Of a DNA stretch of 64,000 nt, positions 9,029 through 18,035 are shown one piece after another. Location: contig JANWYV010000015.1 in NCBI GenBank assembly GCA_025055075.1, forward strand, positions 37,753-101,752, in the 5' to 3' direction. This DNA comes from Blastocatellia bacterium (lineage in GTDB: Bacteria; Acidobacteriota; Blastocatellia; HR10). Under the pieces are notes generated by a model. The model was not told the DNA's origin and did not search any database. It saw only the letters and a program-made list of their open reading frames with translations. Every line of letters starts with the position of its first letter. The stretch's first letter is position 1. The position numbers and the translations under genes are program-made.

Positions 9029-10582
9029 ATGAAGATGACGCGGAAGGAATTCCTGGAGTTCACCGGTCGGGCGATGATGGGCGCGCTCGTCGCACCCGAC
9101 TTCTTCCATTTCTTGGAGGCGCCGCGCGGGTTCATCGAGGACATCCTCGAATCGCCGCGCGTGAAGAAGATCCACAAGTACATCGAGGAGCACAAGGAAC
9201 AGCACATCGCCAAAATCCAGCGCGATCTCCGGCAGCCTTCGGTGAGCAGTTGGAACATGGGAATTCAGGAGATGGCCGAGCTGATGCGGGAGTCGTTCAA
9301 GGAGCTGGGCTGCAAAGAAGCGGAGCTGGTCAAGACGGACGGATATCCGGGCGTCTGGGCCTGGTACGATGCGGGCGCGCCGAAGACGATCTCGACCTAC
9401 ATGATGTACGATACGCAGCCCTTTGACGAGAAGGAGTGGTCGTCGCCACCGCTGGCGGCCAATCGGGTGAAGATGGATCCGTTCGGCGAGGTGATCATCG
9501 CGCGAGGGGCGATCAATTCCAAGGGACCAAACCGCATGTTCCTGAACGCGTGCGAGGCGATCATCGCCTGCGAGGGGAAGCTGCCCGTCAACATCATGTT
9601 CACGTGCGATGGGGAAGAGGAGCAGGGGAGTCCCCACTTCCATCAGGTGCTCGCTCCGTATATCTCCCGCCTCAAGACATGTCGGGCGCATTTGAGCGCC
9701 GGTCCGTCGCAGAATCGCGAGGGATTCGTCAACATGTATCTGGGCAATAAGGGGATCGCCTACGTGGAGCTGGAATGTCACGGCCGGTACTGGGGGCGAG
9801 GACCACAGCGCATGCCCATTCATTCGAGTCGCAAAGCGATTCTCGACAGTCCTGTCTGGCGCTTGGTGAAAGCCCTCTCGACGATGGTGGACGAGACGGG
9901 CAATAAGATTCTGATCGAGGGGTACTACGACGCCATCGTCCCGCCGACGGAGGAAGAAGTGATGCTCGTCAACACATTGATCGCGCGATTCGGTGAGCGC
10001 GCGCTCGCCTCCGAGCGGGAGAACGTGAAGGTATGGATGAACGATTGGTCGGCGGCCGAGGCGATCTGGCATCTCGTCTTCGATACGACGCTTAACATCA
10101 ACGGCATCTGGGCGGGCTACACGGGTCCGGGCTCGGCGACGATCCTGCCGGAGAAGGCCGCCGTGAAAATTGATAGCCGTCTCGTCCCGAATCAGGTGAT
10201 TGATGAACAGATCGCGCTCATTCGCCGTCATCTCGATAAGCACGGCTTCAGCGACATCAAGATGACGAAACTCGGTGGCGGCGATGAGTGGTCGCGCACG
10301 AGCGTTCGCGCGCCGGTCGTCCAAGCGGTGCTCTCCGTGTACAAACATTACGGGATTGAGCCCGCGATCTGGCCGCGTTCGGCCGGCTCGAGCCCGCAGG
10401 CACAATATACGCGCCCACCGCTCAATCTTCCCGCGTGCTCGGGCGGACTCGGTCATGGCGGTCGCGCGCACGCCATTGACGAGTATTTGGTGATCGAGGG
10501 CAACGATCGTGTGGCCGGACTTGTCAAAGCCGAGCAGTCTATTGTAGACATCCTCTTCGCGTATGCCTATTGGCCGGAGTAG
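9029..10582 (+). CDS. M20-family metallopeptidase-like protein with altered metal ligands
   Basis: The 517-residue protein has the M20 (DapE/CPG2-like) fold landmarks: MYDTQP (126-131), RGAINSKGP (159-167), CDGEEEQGS (193-201) and a late RAHAIDEYL. In canonical members these read H-Y-D-V-Q-P and RGa.D.KG. Here the first metal His is Met126 and the bridging Asp is Asn163, while the catalytic Glu197/Glu198 pair, Asp128 and the late His are kept. The frame is intact, so this is probably a subfamily trait rather than decay. The N-terminus (TRKEFLEFTGRAMMGALVA) looks like a weak Tat-type leader with RK instead of RR, suggesting export. AAAGGAGGGG precedes the ATG. The substrate is unknown. Confidence 0.85.
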   Translation: MKMTRKEFLEFTGRAMMGALVAPDFFHFLEAPRGFIEDILESPRVKKIHKYIEEHKEQHIAKIQRDLRQPSVSSWNMGIQEMAELMRESFKELGCKEAELVKTDGYPGVWAWYDAGAPKTISTYMMYDTQPFDEKEWSSPPLAANRVKMDPFGEVIIARGAINSKGPNRMFLNACEAIIACEGKLPVNIMFTCDGEEEQGSPHFHQVLAPYISRLKTCRAHLSAGPSQNREGFVNMYLGNKGIAYVELECHGRYWGRGPQRMPIHSSRKAILDSPVWRLVKALSTMVDETGNKILIEGYYDAIVPPTEEEVMLVNTLIARFGERALASERENVKVWMNDWSAAEAIWHLVFDTTLNINGIWAGYTGPGSATILPEKAAVKIDSRLVPNQVIDEQIALIRRHLDKHGFSDIKMTKLGGGDEWSRTSVRAPVVQAVLSVYKHYGIEPAIWPRSAGSSPQAQYTRPPLNLPACSGGLGHGGRAHAIDEYLVIEGNDRVAGLVKAEQSIVDILFAYAYWPE

Positions 10583-10667
10583 GGAGAAGTGAGTCGGGGG
10601 GGGATGTCCACCTGTGAGGATCATCCCCTCCGGCCAAAGGCGAGTCTTCGCTTGAAGGAGGAGGGGT

Positions 10668-13600
10668 ATGTTGATCTTGCCGATGAGGATTCGTCGAAAG
10701 TTTCTCGGGCTTCTTTGTTGTGCCCTCCTTGTGGGAGGGATTCAGCCGCTCCTGTCCCCCTCGGCGTTGGGAACAGCTCAGGAGCGCGCGGTCCGCTATG
10801 ATCCGAAGCTCTATCAAGCGTTGCAGTGGCGCTTGATCGGACCGTTTCGCGGCGGGCGCGTGACGGCCGTCGCCGGAGTACCCAGTCAACCGATGACCTT
10901 CTACATGGGCGCGACGGGAGGTGGGGTTTGGAAGACCGAAGACGGAGGCATGACCTGGCGGAATATCTCCGATGGCTATTTCAAGACCGGTTCGATCGGC
11001 GCGATCGCTGTCGCTGATTCGGATCCGAACGTCATCTATGTCGGCACGGGCGAGGCCTGTCCGCGCGGTAACGTCTCGCACGGCGACGGCGTGTACAAAT
11101 CCACCGATGGGGGGAAGACATGGGTGAACGTGGGACTCCGCGATACGCGCCATATCGCGCGGATTCGTATCCACCCGCAGAATCCGGATCTCGTCTACGT
11201 CGCGGCGCTCGGGCACATCTTCGGCCCCAATGAGGAACGCGGCATCTTCCGTTCCAAGGATGGAGGGAAGACGTGGGAAAGAGTGCTCTACGTGGACGAG
11301 CGGACAGGAGCGATTGATCTCGCCATGGATCCGACCAATCCCCGCATCCTCTATGCCGCATTCTGGCAAGCCTTGCGTCAGCCCTGGACGTTCGTGAGCG
11401 GTGGTCCTGGCAGCGGACTCTACAAGACGACCGATGGAGGCGATACGTGGATCAAGCTGACGAATGGCCTTCCGCAGGGGATCAAAGGGCGCATTGGCGT
11501 CGCCGTCTCCCCCGCGCGGCCGGATCGCGTGTGGGCGATTGTAGAAGCGGAGGATGGAGGCGTCTTTCGCTCCGATGACGGCGGGCGCAGTTGGCGGCTC
11601 GTGAATAAGGAGCGAAAGTTGCGCCAGCGCGCGTGGTACTATTCGCACATCTACGCCGATCCGAAGGACCCCGACACGGTCTACGTCCTCAACGTGCAGT
11701 TCTTCAAGTCCATTGATGGGGGGCGAACGTTCGACATCGTCATTCGCGCACCGCATGCGGATCATCACGATCTCTGGATCAATCCGAACAATCCGCTGAT
11801 CATGGTCAATGGCAACGATGGTGGGGCGAACGTCACGTTCAACGGGGGACAGACGTGGTCGCCGCAGAGCAATCAGCCGACGGCGCAGTTCTATCGCGTG
11901 GCTGTGGACAATCGGTTTCCGTACTACGTGTACGGTGCGCAGCAGGACAATACAACCGTTGCGATCGCCAGCCGCACGACGGGTCCGGGCATTGATCGGC
12001 CCGATTGGTATCCGGTCGGCGGGGGCGAGAGCGGTCACATCGCTCCCGATCCCCGCGATCCCCATATTGTCTACGCGGGCAGCTATGGCGGACTCATTAC
12101 TCGATACGACCATCGCACGCGACAGGCGCGCAACATCACGGCCTGGCCGCAAACGGCCGTGGGCGAAGCGGCCAAGGATCTGAAATATCGGTTTCAGTGG
12201 AACGCACCCATTCTCATCTCGCCGCACGATCCGAGGGTCCTCTATCACGCGGCACAGGTGCTGTTGAAGTCCACGGACGAGGGACAGACGTGGCAGGAGA
12301 TCAGCCCTGATCTCACGCGCAACGACAAGACCAAACAGGATTATTCCGGGGGACCGATCACGCGGGACAACACGGGCGTCGAAGTCTACGGCACGATCTT
12401 CGCCTTGGCAGAATCGCCGCGTCAGGCTGGCGTCATTTGGGCGGGCACCGATGACGGACTCGTTTGGGTCACCCGCAATGGGGGGAAGAATTGGGAGAAT
12501 GTGACGCCGAAGGAAATGCCTGAGTGGGGGACGGTCAACACGGTCGAAGCCTCTCCGCACGATCCGGCGACGGCCTATATCGCCGTACATCGCTATCGGC
12601 TCGACGACTATCGGCCCTACATCTTCAAGACGAACGATTACGGGAAGACGTGGAAGAAGATCACGCGTGGCCTGCCCGAGAATGATTTCGTGCGCGTTGT
12701 GCGTGAAGATCCGGTGCGACGCGGCCTCCTCTATGCGGGGACGGAGACGGGCGTCTACGTCTCCTTCGACGATGGGGAGACGTGGCAATCATTGCAACTG
12801 AATCTGCCGGTCGTCCCGATCCATGACCTCGTGGTGAAGGACACGGATTTGGTGGCGGCGACGCACGGGCGCTCGTTCTGGATCTTGGATGATCTGACGC
12901 CGCTCCGCGAGCTGACGGATGCCGTTGCGCAAGCGGACGTTCACCTCTTCACTCCGCGTCCCACCTATCGTATGGAGGGAGGGAGCGCCGATATTCCGGG
13001 CATGGGGAAGAATCCGCCCAACGGCGTGATCGTCCACTACGTCTTCAAGCAAAAGCCCGAGGGCGAGGTGAAGCTCGAATTCCTCGACGCGCGCGGCAAT
13101 GTCATTCGGACGTTCAGCAGTCGCGCTCGTGAGGAAGAAACGCCGCCACCGCCGATGGCGGAATTCCTTGGGACGGGACCGACGCCGCAACGCGTTCCCG
13201 CTGAGGCCGGCATGAACCGATTCGTATGGGATTTGCGATATCCCGATCCCGTGCGAGTGCCGGGTGCGGTCACATGGGGGAGCGCGCGGGGGCCAAGAGT
13301 CGTGCCGGGCACATATCAGGTGCGTCTCACCGTCGGGGGGAAGACGCTCGTGCGCTCTTTCGAGGTGAGAAAGGATCCGCGTGTGACGACGACGCTGGAG
13401 GAGCTGCAGGAGCAGTTTGATCTGCTCATGCAGATTCGCAATGCGATCAATGATGTTCATACGGCGGTGAATCAACTGCGCGATGTGAAGCGCCAGCTCG
13501 AGGAATTGACCAAGCGCCTGGGCAATCATCCGCAGGGGCGGACGCTCGCCGATTCGGCCCGCGCGCTTCAGGAGCGGCTCACGCGCATTGAGGAAGAATT

Positions 13601-13868
13601 GTTGCAGACGCGGAACGAGGCGCCGCAAGATCCGCTCAACTTCCCACCCAAACTCAACAATCAATTGATCACGCTCTATGGCGTTGTGGCGAGCGCTGAC
13701 GCGCGTCCGACGGCGGCTGCTCGAGCGCGCTGGGAGGAGTTGAAGGCGCAGGTCGCGCGACAGCTCGGTGATCTTCGCCAGGTTTTGGATCGCGATCTCG
13801 CGGATTTGAACAGGCGCATGAGGGATTCGGGCATTTCGCCCGTCTTCGTCACAGCGCCTCAGCAGTGA
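10668..13868 (+). CDS. Secreted BNR/sortilin-like beta-propeller repeat protein
   Basis: The 1,066-residue protein has an N-terminal signal segment (hydrophobic about 13-34). It then carries many BNR/Asp-box repeats of the type S-x-D-x-G-x-T-W (for example KSTDGGKTW, RSKDGGKTW, KTNDYGKTW), giving one or two beta propellers to about residue 730. A linker with a GTYQVRL-type beta sandwich follows, and a helical C-terminal region lies from about 900 to the end. Proteins of this design are common in Acidobacteriota and Bacteroidetes and are usually labelled glycosyl hydrolase or sortilin-like, but no catalytic residues can be assigned. GAAGGAGGAGG lies 7 bases before the ATG. It is the third exported protein in a row on this strand. 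Confidence 0.88.
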   Translation: MLILPMRIRRKFLGLLCCALLVGGIQPLLSPSALGTAQERAVRYDPKLYQALQWRLIGPFRGGRVTAVAGVPSQPMTFYMGATGGGVWKTEDGGMTWRNISDGYFKTGSIGAIAVADSDPNVIYVGTGEACPRGNVSHGDGVYKSTDGGKTWVNVGLRDTRHIARIRIHPQNPDLVYVAALGHIFGPNEERGIFRSKDGGKTWERVLYVDERTGAIDLAMDPTNPRILYAAFWQALRQPWTFVSGGPGSGLYKTTDGGDTWIKLTNGLPQGIKGRIGVAVSPARPDRVWAIVEAEDGGVFRSDDGGRSWRLVNKERKLRQRAWYYSHIYADPKDPDTVYVLNVQFFKSIDGGRTFDIVIRAPHADHHDLWINPNNPLIMVNGNDGGANVTFNGGQTWSPQSNQPTAQFYRVAVDNRFPYYVYGAQQDNTTVAIASRTTGPGIDRPDWYPVGGGESGHIAPDPRDPHIVYAGSYGGLITRYDHRTRQARNITAWPQTAVGEAAKDLKYRFQWNAPILISPHDPRVLYHAAQVLLKSTDEGQTWQEISPDLTRNDKTKQDYSGGPITRDNTGVEVYGTIFALAESPRQAGVIWAGTDDGLVWVTRNGGKNWENVTPKEMPEWGTVNTVEASPHDPATAYIAVHRYRLDDYRPYIFKTNDYGKTWKKITRGLPENDFVRVVREDPVRRGLLYAGTETGVYVSFDDGETWQSLQLNLPVVPIHDLVVKDTDLVAATHGRSFWILDDLTPLRELTDAVAQADVHLFTPRPTYRMEGGSADIPGMGKNPPNGVIVHYVFKQKPEGEVKLEFLDARGNVIRTFSSRAREEETPPPPMAEFLGTGPTPQRVPAEAGMNRFVWDLRYPDPVRVPGAVTWGSARGPRVVPGTYQVRLTVGGKTLVRSFEVRKDPRVTTTLEELQEQFDLLMQIRNAINDVHTAVNQLRDVKRQLEELTKRLGNHPQGRTLADSARALQERLTRIEEELLQTRNEAPQDPLNFPPKLNNQLITLYGVVASADARPTAAARARWEELKAQVARQLGDLRQVLDRDLADLNRRMRDSGISPVFVTAPQQ

Positions 13869-13910
13869 TCGTCTCTTCAAAGCGTTCCCTCGCCTCGTCC
13901 ACGCCCTCCG

Positions 13911-13950
13911 CGAGGCCTCTCTTCGGAGGCGATGCCGGGGAGAGGCCTCG
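13911..13950 (+). terminator. 11-bp hairpin between BNR gene and surE
   Basis: CGAGGCCTCTC (13911-13921) pairs with GAGAGGCCTCG (13940-13950) across an 18-base loop. A pyrimidine-rich but not poly-T stretch follows. It probably ends the BNR-gene transcript. Confidence 0.5.
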
Positions 13951-14018
13951 TTCAGTTGCCTTTCCTCTTCGCCTGTGCTAGCTTTGCTCGCTCAACGAGA
14001 ACGCGACCATGAGGGAGT

Positions 14019-14792
14019 ATGCCGAGGATTCTCATCACGAATGACGACGGGATTCATTCCGAGGGGATTCGGAAATTGGAGGAGAAATTGCGGGCGGTGG
14101 GCGAGGTCATTGTCGTTGCTCCCTCCCATGAGATGAGCGCCGCCTCACATGCCTTGACGCTCGGGCGTCCGCTCCGCATTGACCGCATTGATGATCGCCA
14201 TTTCGCCGTGGATGGGACCCCCACCGATTGCGTGACGCTCGCTATGGCGACGATCCTGCGCGAAGCTCCGCCGGACATCATCGTCTCCGGGATCAATCAC
14301 GGAGGGAACCTCGGTGACGATGTGCTCTATTCGGGGACGGTTGCGGGAGCTATGGAAGCGCTCGTTTACGGTCTGCCGGGCGTGGCCATCTCTCAAGTGG
14401 GGCGCGGTGAAGTCGATTTCGAACCGGCGGCGCAATTCGCCGCGCAGTTGGTGCGCAAGGTCCTGGCCCACGGGCTGCCGGAGCGCACGGTCTTGAACGT
14501 GAACGTCCCGCGCGGACCGATCCGCGGTGTGCGCCTCACCCATCAGGGGACGCGCGTCGCGCGCATTCGCATCCATGAGGGGGTTGATCCGCGTGGACGT
14601 CGGTATTACTGGATCGGCGAAGAACATGCCGAGTGGAATCACGAAGAGATGAGCGACTACGAGGCCATCCGAGAGGGGTACATTTCGATCACCCCGTTGC
14701 ACAATAACCTGACGAACTTTCGCGCCTTGGAGGAATTACACTCCTGGGCCGCCCTCACCGATGAGCTTGCTCTCCCCGAACCGAAACGGTGA
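14019..14792 (+). CDS. surE: 5'/3'-nucleotidase SurE
   Basis: This 257-residue metal-dependent phosphatase acts on nucleoside monophosphates and is linked in E. coli to stationary-phase survival. It has the N-terminal TNDDGIHSEG motif with the metal-binding Asp pair (D9, D10), the S-A-A-S-H loop, DGTPTDCV and SGINHGGN with the metal Asn. The length matches the family. The 3' end overlaps pcm by 32 bases, indicating a translationally coupled surE-pcm pair as in many bacteria. Confidence 0.96.
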   Translation: MPRILITNDDGIHSEGIRKLEEKLRAVGEVIVVAPSHEMSAASHALTLGRPLRIDRIDDRHFAVDGTPTDCVTLAMATILREAPPDIIVSGINHGGNLGDDVLYSGTVAGAMEALVYGLPGVAISQVGRGEVDFEPAAQFAAQLVRKVLAHGLPERTVLNVNVPRGPIRGVRLTHQGTRVARIRIHEGVDPRGRRYYWIGEEHAEWNHEEMSDYEAIREGYISITPLHNNLTNFRALEELHSWAALTDELALPEPKR

Positions 14793-15429
14793 TCCTTACG
14801 CCCGCGCGCGGCATCGCATGGTGGAACGATTGCGGGAGAAGGGGATTCGCGATCCGCGCGTCCTGGAGGCGATGGAGCGCGTCCCTCGACATCTCTTCGT
14901 GGAAGAGGCTCTCTGGCCACGAGCGTATGACGATCACCCGCTGCCGATCGGCTATGGGCAGACGATCTCGCAACCGTATATAGTGGCGCGAATGACCGAG
15001 CTGCTGGAGGTCAGACCGGGCGATCGCGTGTTGGAGGTCGGTGCGGGATCGGGCTATCAGACAGCGATCCTCGCCACCTTAGGAGCGCAGGTCTACGCCG
15101 TCGAGCGCATTCCGGAATTGGCCGCACGCGCGCAGGCTCGACTGGAAGCGCTTGGGATTCCTAACGTCGTGATCCGAGCCTTCGATGGGACGCTTGGATG
15201 GCCGGAGATGGCGCCCTTTGATGGCATCCTCGTTGCCGCCGCAAGTCCCACCGTTCCGCAACCGTATCTCGAGCAGCTCGCTATCGGAGGACGACTCGTC
15301 ATGCCTATTGGGGATGAGACGTATCAACGGCTCATGCGCTTGATCAAGGGGGAGCACGAGAACGTCGTGGAATGGCATGGTGGGTGCGTGTTCGTCAAGC
15401 TCATCGGACGATACGGATGGACGGAATGA
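14761..15429 (+). CDS. pcm: Protein-L-isoaspartate O-methyltransferase
   Basis: This 222-residue SAM-dependent enzyme methylates L-isoaspartyl residues of aged proteins so that they can revert to aspartate. The Pcm signature PIGYGQTISQPYIVA is present, as is the SAM-binding motif I VLEVGAGSGYQTA and the later AAASPTVPQPYLEQL. The ATG inside the surE end was chosen since it leaves the usual N-terminal helix. A GTG 19 codons downstream would also be possible. The stop overlaps the start of the next gene as ATGA. Repair of isoaspartate is more demanding at high temperature, which fits the other signs of a thermophile. Confidence 0.95.
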   Translation: MSLLSPNRNGDPYARARHRMVERLREKGIRDPRVLEAMERVPRHLFVEEALWPRAYDDHPLPIGYGQTISQPYIVARMTELLEVRPGDRVLEVGAGSGYQTAILATLGAQVYAVERIPELAARAQARLEALGIPNVVIRAFDGTLGWPEMAPFDGILVAAASPTVPQPYLEQLAIGGRLVMPIGDETYQRLMRLIKGEHENVVEWHGGCVFVKLIGRYGWTE

Positions 15430-16145
15430 GCGATTTGGGGAAGAGGCGAACGTCGGAGGAGCGAGCGACGCCGACGACGGCCCAAGGCCTCGAGGAGGCG
15501 CGCATCTGCGGCCGTCTTTCCCTCTTTCGCCTGTCTCGAGAGGCCGTGGCGCGCTTCCGCGCGGGGATGCGTCACCTCTATGCGTGGACATTACGATGGG
15601 CGCAGACACCACAGGCCGTGCTCGCTCTCTTCTTGGTCGCGTTCGCTGAATCCTCCTTCTTTCCGATTCCTCCGGACGCTCTCTTGATCGCGATGGTCGT
15701 GGCGATGCCGCGCCGATTCCTTCGTTACGCGATCGTGTGCACGCTCGGCTCGGTGCTCGGCGGGATGTTCGGATACCTGATCGGCTATGCCTTCATGGAG
15801 ACGCTCGGTTGGCGCATCATTGACTTCTACGACGCGCGCGCAGTGTGGGGGGAATTTCAGGCGAAGTATCACGCCTATGGGACCCTCTTCCTCGCCATCG
15901 CGGCCTTCACACCGATCCCCTATAAGGTCGCGACGATTGCCTCAGGAGCGACGCGCTTGGATCTGCTCGCCTTCGTACTCGTCTCTTTGCTAGGGCGGGG
16001 AGCGCGTTTCTTTCTGGTTGCTGGATTGCTCCGTCTTTTTGGGGAGCCGATCCGTGCGTTCATCGAGAGGTACTTCGACGTGCTGTCGCTCCTTTTCGTG
16101 CTGCTTCTGATCGCGGGATTCCTCGTTCTGGGATATGTGCGATAG
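15426..16145 (+). CDS. DedA/YqaA-type SNARE-associated membrane protein
   Basis: The start at 15426 forms an ATGA overlap with the pcm stop and gives 239 residues. The core (ALFLVAFAESSFFPIPPDALLIAM) with the F-P-I-P-P-D motif, the G..GY.IGY helix and the AAFTPIPYK re-entrant motif is that of the YqaA branch of the DedA family, whose members are thought to act as lipid scramblases or proton-dependent transporters. Four to five hydrophobic segments are visible. The first 60 residues form a charged cytoplasmic extension not typical of short YqaA proteins, so a later start (for example the Met near residue 51) cannot be excluded. Co-transcription with surE-pcm is likely. Confidence 0.85.
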   Translation: MSDLGKRRTSEERATPTTAQGLEEARICGRLSLFRLSREAVARFRAGMRHLYAWTLRWAQTPQAVLALFLVAFAESSFFPIPPDALLIAMVVAMPRRFLRYAIVCTLGSVLGGMFGYLIGYAFMETLGWRIIDFYDARAVWGEFQAKYHAYGTLFLAIAAFTPIPYKVATIASGATRLDLLAFVLVSLLGRGARFFLVAGLLRLFGEPIRAFIERYFDVLSLLFVLLLIAGFLVLGYVR

Positions 16146-16171
16146 AGAGCGGTGCCCTCATGGGAGAGGCG

Positions 16172-16672
16172 TTAGAAAGCACGCTGCCCCTCGTTCGTGT
16201 CCTCGAGCCGCTTTCCCATGCGAAGGGCGTCTTTCTCACCCAAATAGTAGCCCCTGATCCGCTCGAGCACGACGTAGCCATGCTTCGCGTAAAAGCGAAT
16301 CGCCGGGATATTGTCCACGGCCGTTTCCAGTAAGACGGCACGAGCGCCCGCTCGATGCAGCCGGCGTTCCGCCTCTTGCAGAAGGAGGCTCCCGATGCCT
16401 CGTCTTTGCCAATCGGGATGTACGTCTATGGTCACGAGATGTCCAATGCGAACCTTCGCGCGCTCCAGTGGAAGGCGTCCGATCTCAAGGCGCGCGATGA
16501 GGAAGCCGACGATCTCGCTCTGAGGGCCTTCGGCGACGATTGTGAAGGCGCGGCGGTCTGCGAGGTACAAACGCATCTCCTCGGTCGTATAGGCGATGCC
16601 CTGGGGAAAACAGAGCCGGTCAATTTCACAGAGACGGGCGAAATCTTCCGGGCGATAGTCGCGAAGGATCAT
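16172..16672 (-). CDS. rimI: GNAT acetyltransferase, RimI-like
   Basis: The 166-residue protein has a GNAT fold with the acetyl-CoA P-loop RRGIGSLL (after DVHPDWQ) and the closing strand FYAKHGYVVLERIRGYY typical of RimI, which acetylates the N-terminal alanine of ribosomal protein S18 and related substrates. The start ATG overlaps the stop of the upstream adenylyltransferase as ATGA, so translation is coupled. The family is clear. The RimI function is inferred from similarity of the core and may be another N-alpha-acetyltransferase. Confidence 0.8.
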   Translation of the reverse strand: MILRDYRPEDFARLCEIDRLCFPQGIAYTTEEMRLYLADRRAFTIVAEGPQSEIVGFLIARLEIGRLPLERAKVRIGHLVTIDVHPDWQRRGIGSLLLQEAERRLHRAGARAVLLETAVDNIPAIRFYAKHGYVVLERIRGYYLGEKDALRMGKRLEDTNEGQRAF

Positions 16673-17433
16673 CGGTAGAGATTGGTCGCTCGGAGGTAGG
16701 CCTCAACGGCTTCCGGAACAAGCGTCGCGATGGGTTCACCCATTCGGAGGCGCCGTCGCACCTCTGTCGCGGAGATGGCTTTCACCTCCTCGGGAAGTTC
16801 CAAGCAAGCGATGCGCTGGCGGAAACGGGCTGCCTCTTCATCCAAAAGTCGCTCGAGCGCTGAGCACGTGAAAGAACCTCGCGCTGCGACGATCATCCGG
16901 CTCGCCGAGAAGAGATCTTCCAATGCGGCCACTCGATCGGGATAGGGCTTGTAATAGCGGCCGAGATAGTGTCCTTCTCGGTCCAAGAGGCGCTCGAACG
17001 TATCCGAGCCGACCAGGAAGGTGATCTCCGAGGTCGGATGCTCTCGTTGCAGGGGCAGGATCAGGTCGACGAAGAAGGGATGGGTGGCCACGCCGATGGC
17101 AATCGTCGAGTCGGTTTGGAACGTCACCAGAAGCATCGCCGCGCGATCTTCGAGCGAAGCCTCATACGTCCGCTTGTCGGCGTTCGTGAGACCCAATAGA
17201 AGCGCGATCGCCTCTAGGTGAAAATGTTCGCGCGCGCGTGCGACGATCTCCACATGGGCGCGCGTGAGTGGATTGAACGAGGCGGGGAAAACGCCCAAAT
17301 GGGCCGGCGATTGCTCCAAGCGGCGAATCCAGGCGATCGTGGGCGCATCCGTCGGCGAGCGCGTGGCGAGAGCCTGGCGGATGGACGCCTTCAGGGCCTC
17401 GATATCGGGCGTTCGCTGCTCCGCCTTCGACAT
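16669..17433 (-). CDS. NadD-like nicotinate/nicotinamide mononucleotide adenylyltransferase
   Basis: The 254-residue nucleotidyltransferase probably transfers AMP to NMN or NaMN in NAD synthesis. The phosphate-binding loop reads FPASFNPLTRAHVEIV: the family (T/H)-x-G-H motif is T-R-A-H, with Ala for Gly. The C-terminal I-S-x-T-x-x-R motif is present (ISATEVRRRL). The central LVGSDTFERLLDREGHYLGRYY resembles eukaryote-like NMN adenylyltransferase relatives (POF1 type) more than short bacterial NadD (about 200 aa). The N-terminal 45-residue helical extension is unusual for NadD. The start at 17433 was preferred because the longer frame lacks conserved content. It is coupled downstream to the acetyltransferase. 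Confidence 0.75.
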   Translation of the reverse strand: MSKAEQRTPDIEALKASIRQALATRSPTDAPTIAWIRRLEQSPAHLGVFPASFNPLTRAHVEIVARAREHFHLEAIALLLGLTNADKRTYEASLEDRAAMLLVTFQTDSTIAIGVATHPFFVDLILPLQREHPTSEITFLVGSDTFERLLDREGHYLGRYYKPYPDRVAALEDLFSASRMIVAARGSFTCSALERLLDEEAARFRQRIACLELPEEVKAISATEVRRRLRMGEPIATLVPEAVEAYLRATNLYR

Positions 17434-17549
17434 CTCGGCAGGATTATAGCATGAGTGGTGGCGGAAGTTCCCGCGCGAAAGATGCTCCGCATTCCTTGGC
17501 TCGCGATGAAGAGGCAGTCCCTCGTCCTCACCTCGGGAAGGCGAAAGGG

Positions 17550-18035
17550 TCATGAGCGAGTTGATTTCCGGGAGGGCTTCGCCTTCCTCCGCACCAATCG
17601 CTTGAGTTCGGCCATGAATTCGGAGACGTCTTGGAACTCCAGGTACACGGACGCGAAGCGCACGTAGGCGACCTTATCCAGCTCCTTGAGTCGCCGCATG
17701 ATCAACTCCCCGATCTTTTGCGTCGGGCGCTCCCGATCGGGAGAAGTTCGGACATACGATTCGACGGCATCGACGATCGCTTCGATCTTAGCCATCGGGA
17801 TGGGACGCTTCTCGCACGCCTTCAAGATTCCCGCGAGGACTTTTTGACGGTCGAACGGTTCCCGTCGCCCGTCTTTTTTGATGACCATGTAGGGGATCTC
17901 GTCAATCCGCTCATAGCTGGTGAAGCGGCGGCCGCACTTGAGACATTCGCGTCGGCGGCGAATCGAATCGCCTTCGCGCGACTCCCGGGAATCCACTACG
18001 CGATCTTCCAGGTGTCCGCAGAATGGGCATTTCAT
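17550..18035 (-). CDS. nrdR: Transcriptional repressor NrdR
   Basis: The 161-residue regulator represses ribonucleotide reductase genes in response to ATP/dATP. A zinc ribbon is formed by C3, C6, C31 and C34 (CPFC and CLKC). An ATP-cone domain follows ([20 protein letters not shown]) and fills residues about 49-140. The length is standard plus a short basic tail. The start overlaps the end of the upstream LPG-synthase-like gene by 4 bases. No ribonucleotide reductase gene lies in the window, so targets are elsewhere. Confidence 0.96.
   Translation of the reverse strand: MKCPFCGHLEDRVVDSRESREGDSIRRRRECLKCGRRFTSYERIDEIPYMVIKKDGRREPFDRQKVLAGILKACEKRPIPMAKIEAIVDAVESYVRTSPDRERPTQKIGELIMRRLKELDKVAYVRFASVYLEFQDVSEFMAELKRLVRRKAKPSRKSTRS

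Noticed and set aside
10539..12788. Open minus-strand frame of about 749 codons
   Set aside because: Antisense to the BNR-repeat gene. The repeat codons create a regular, Arg/Asp-rich shadow with no start signal or family.
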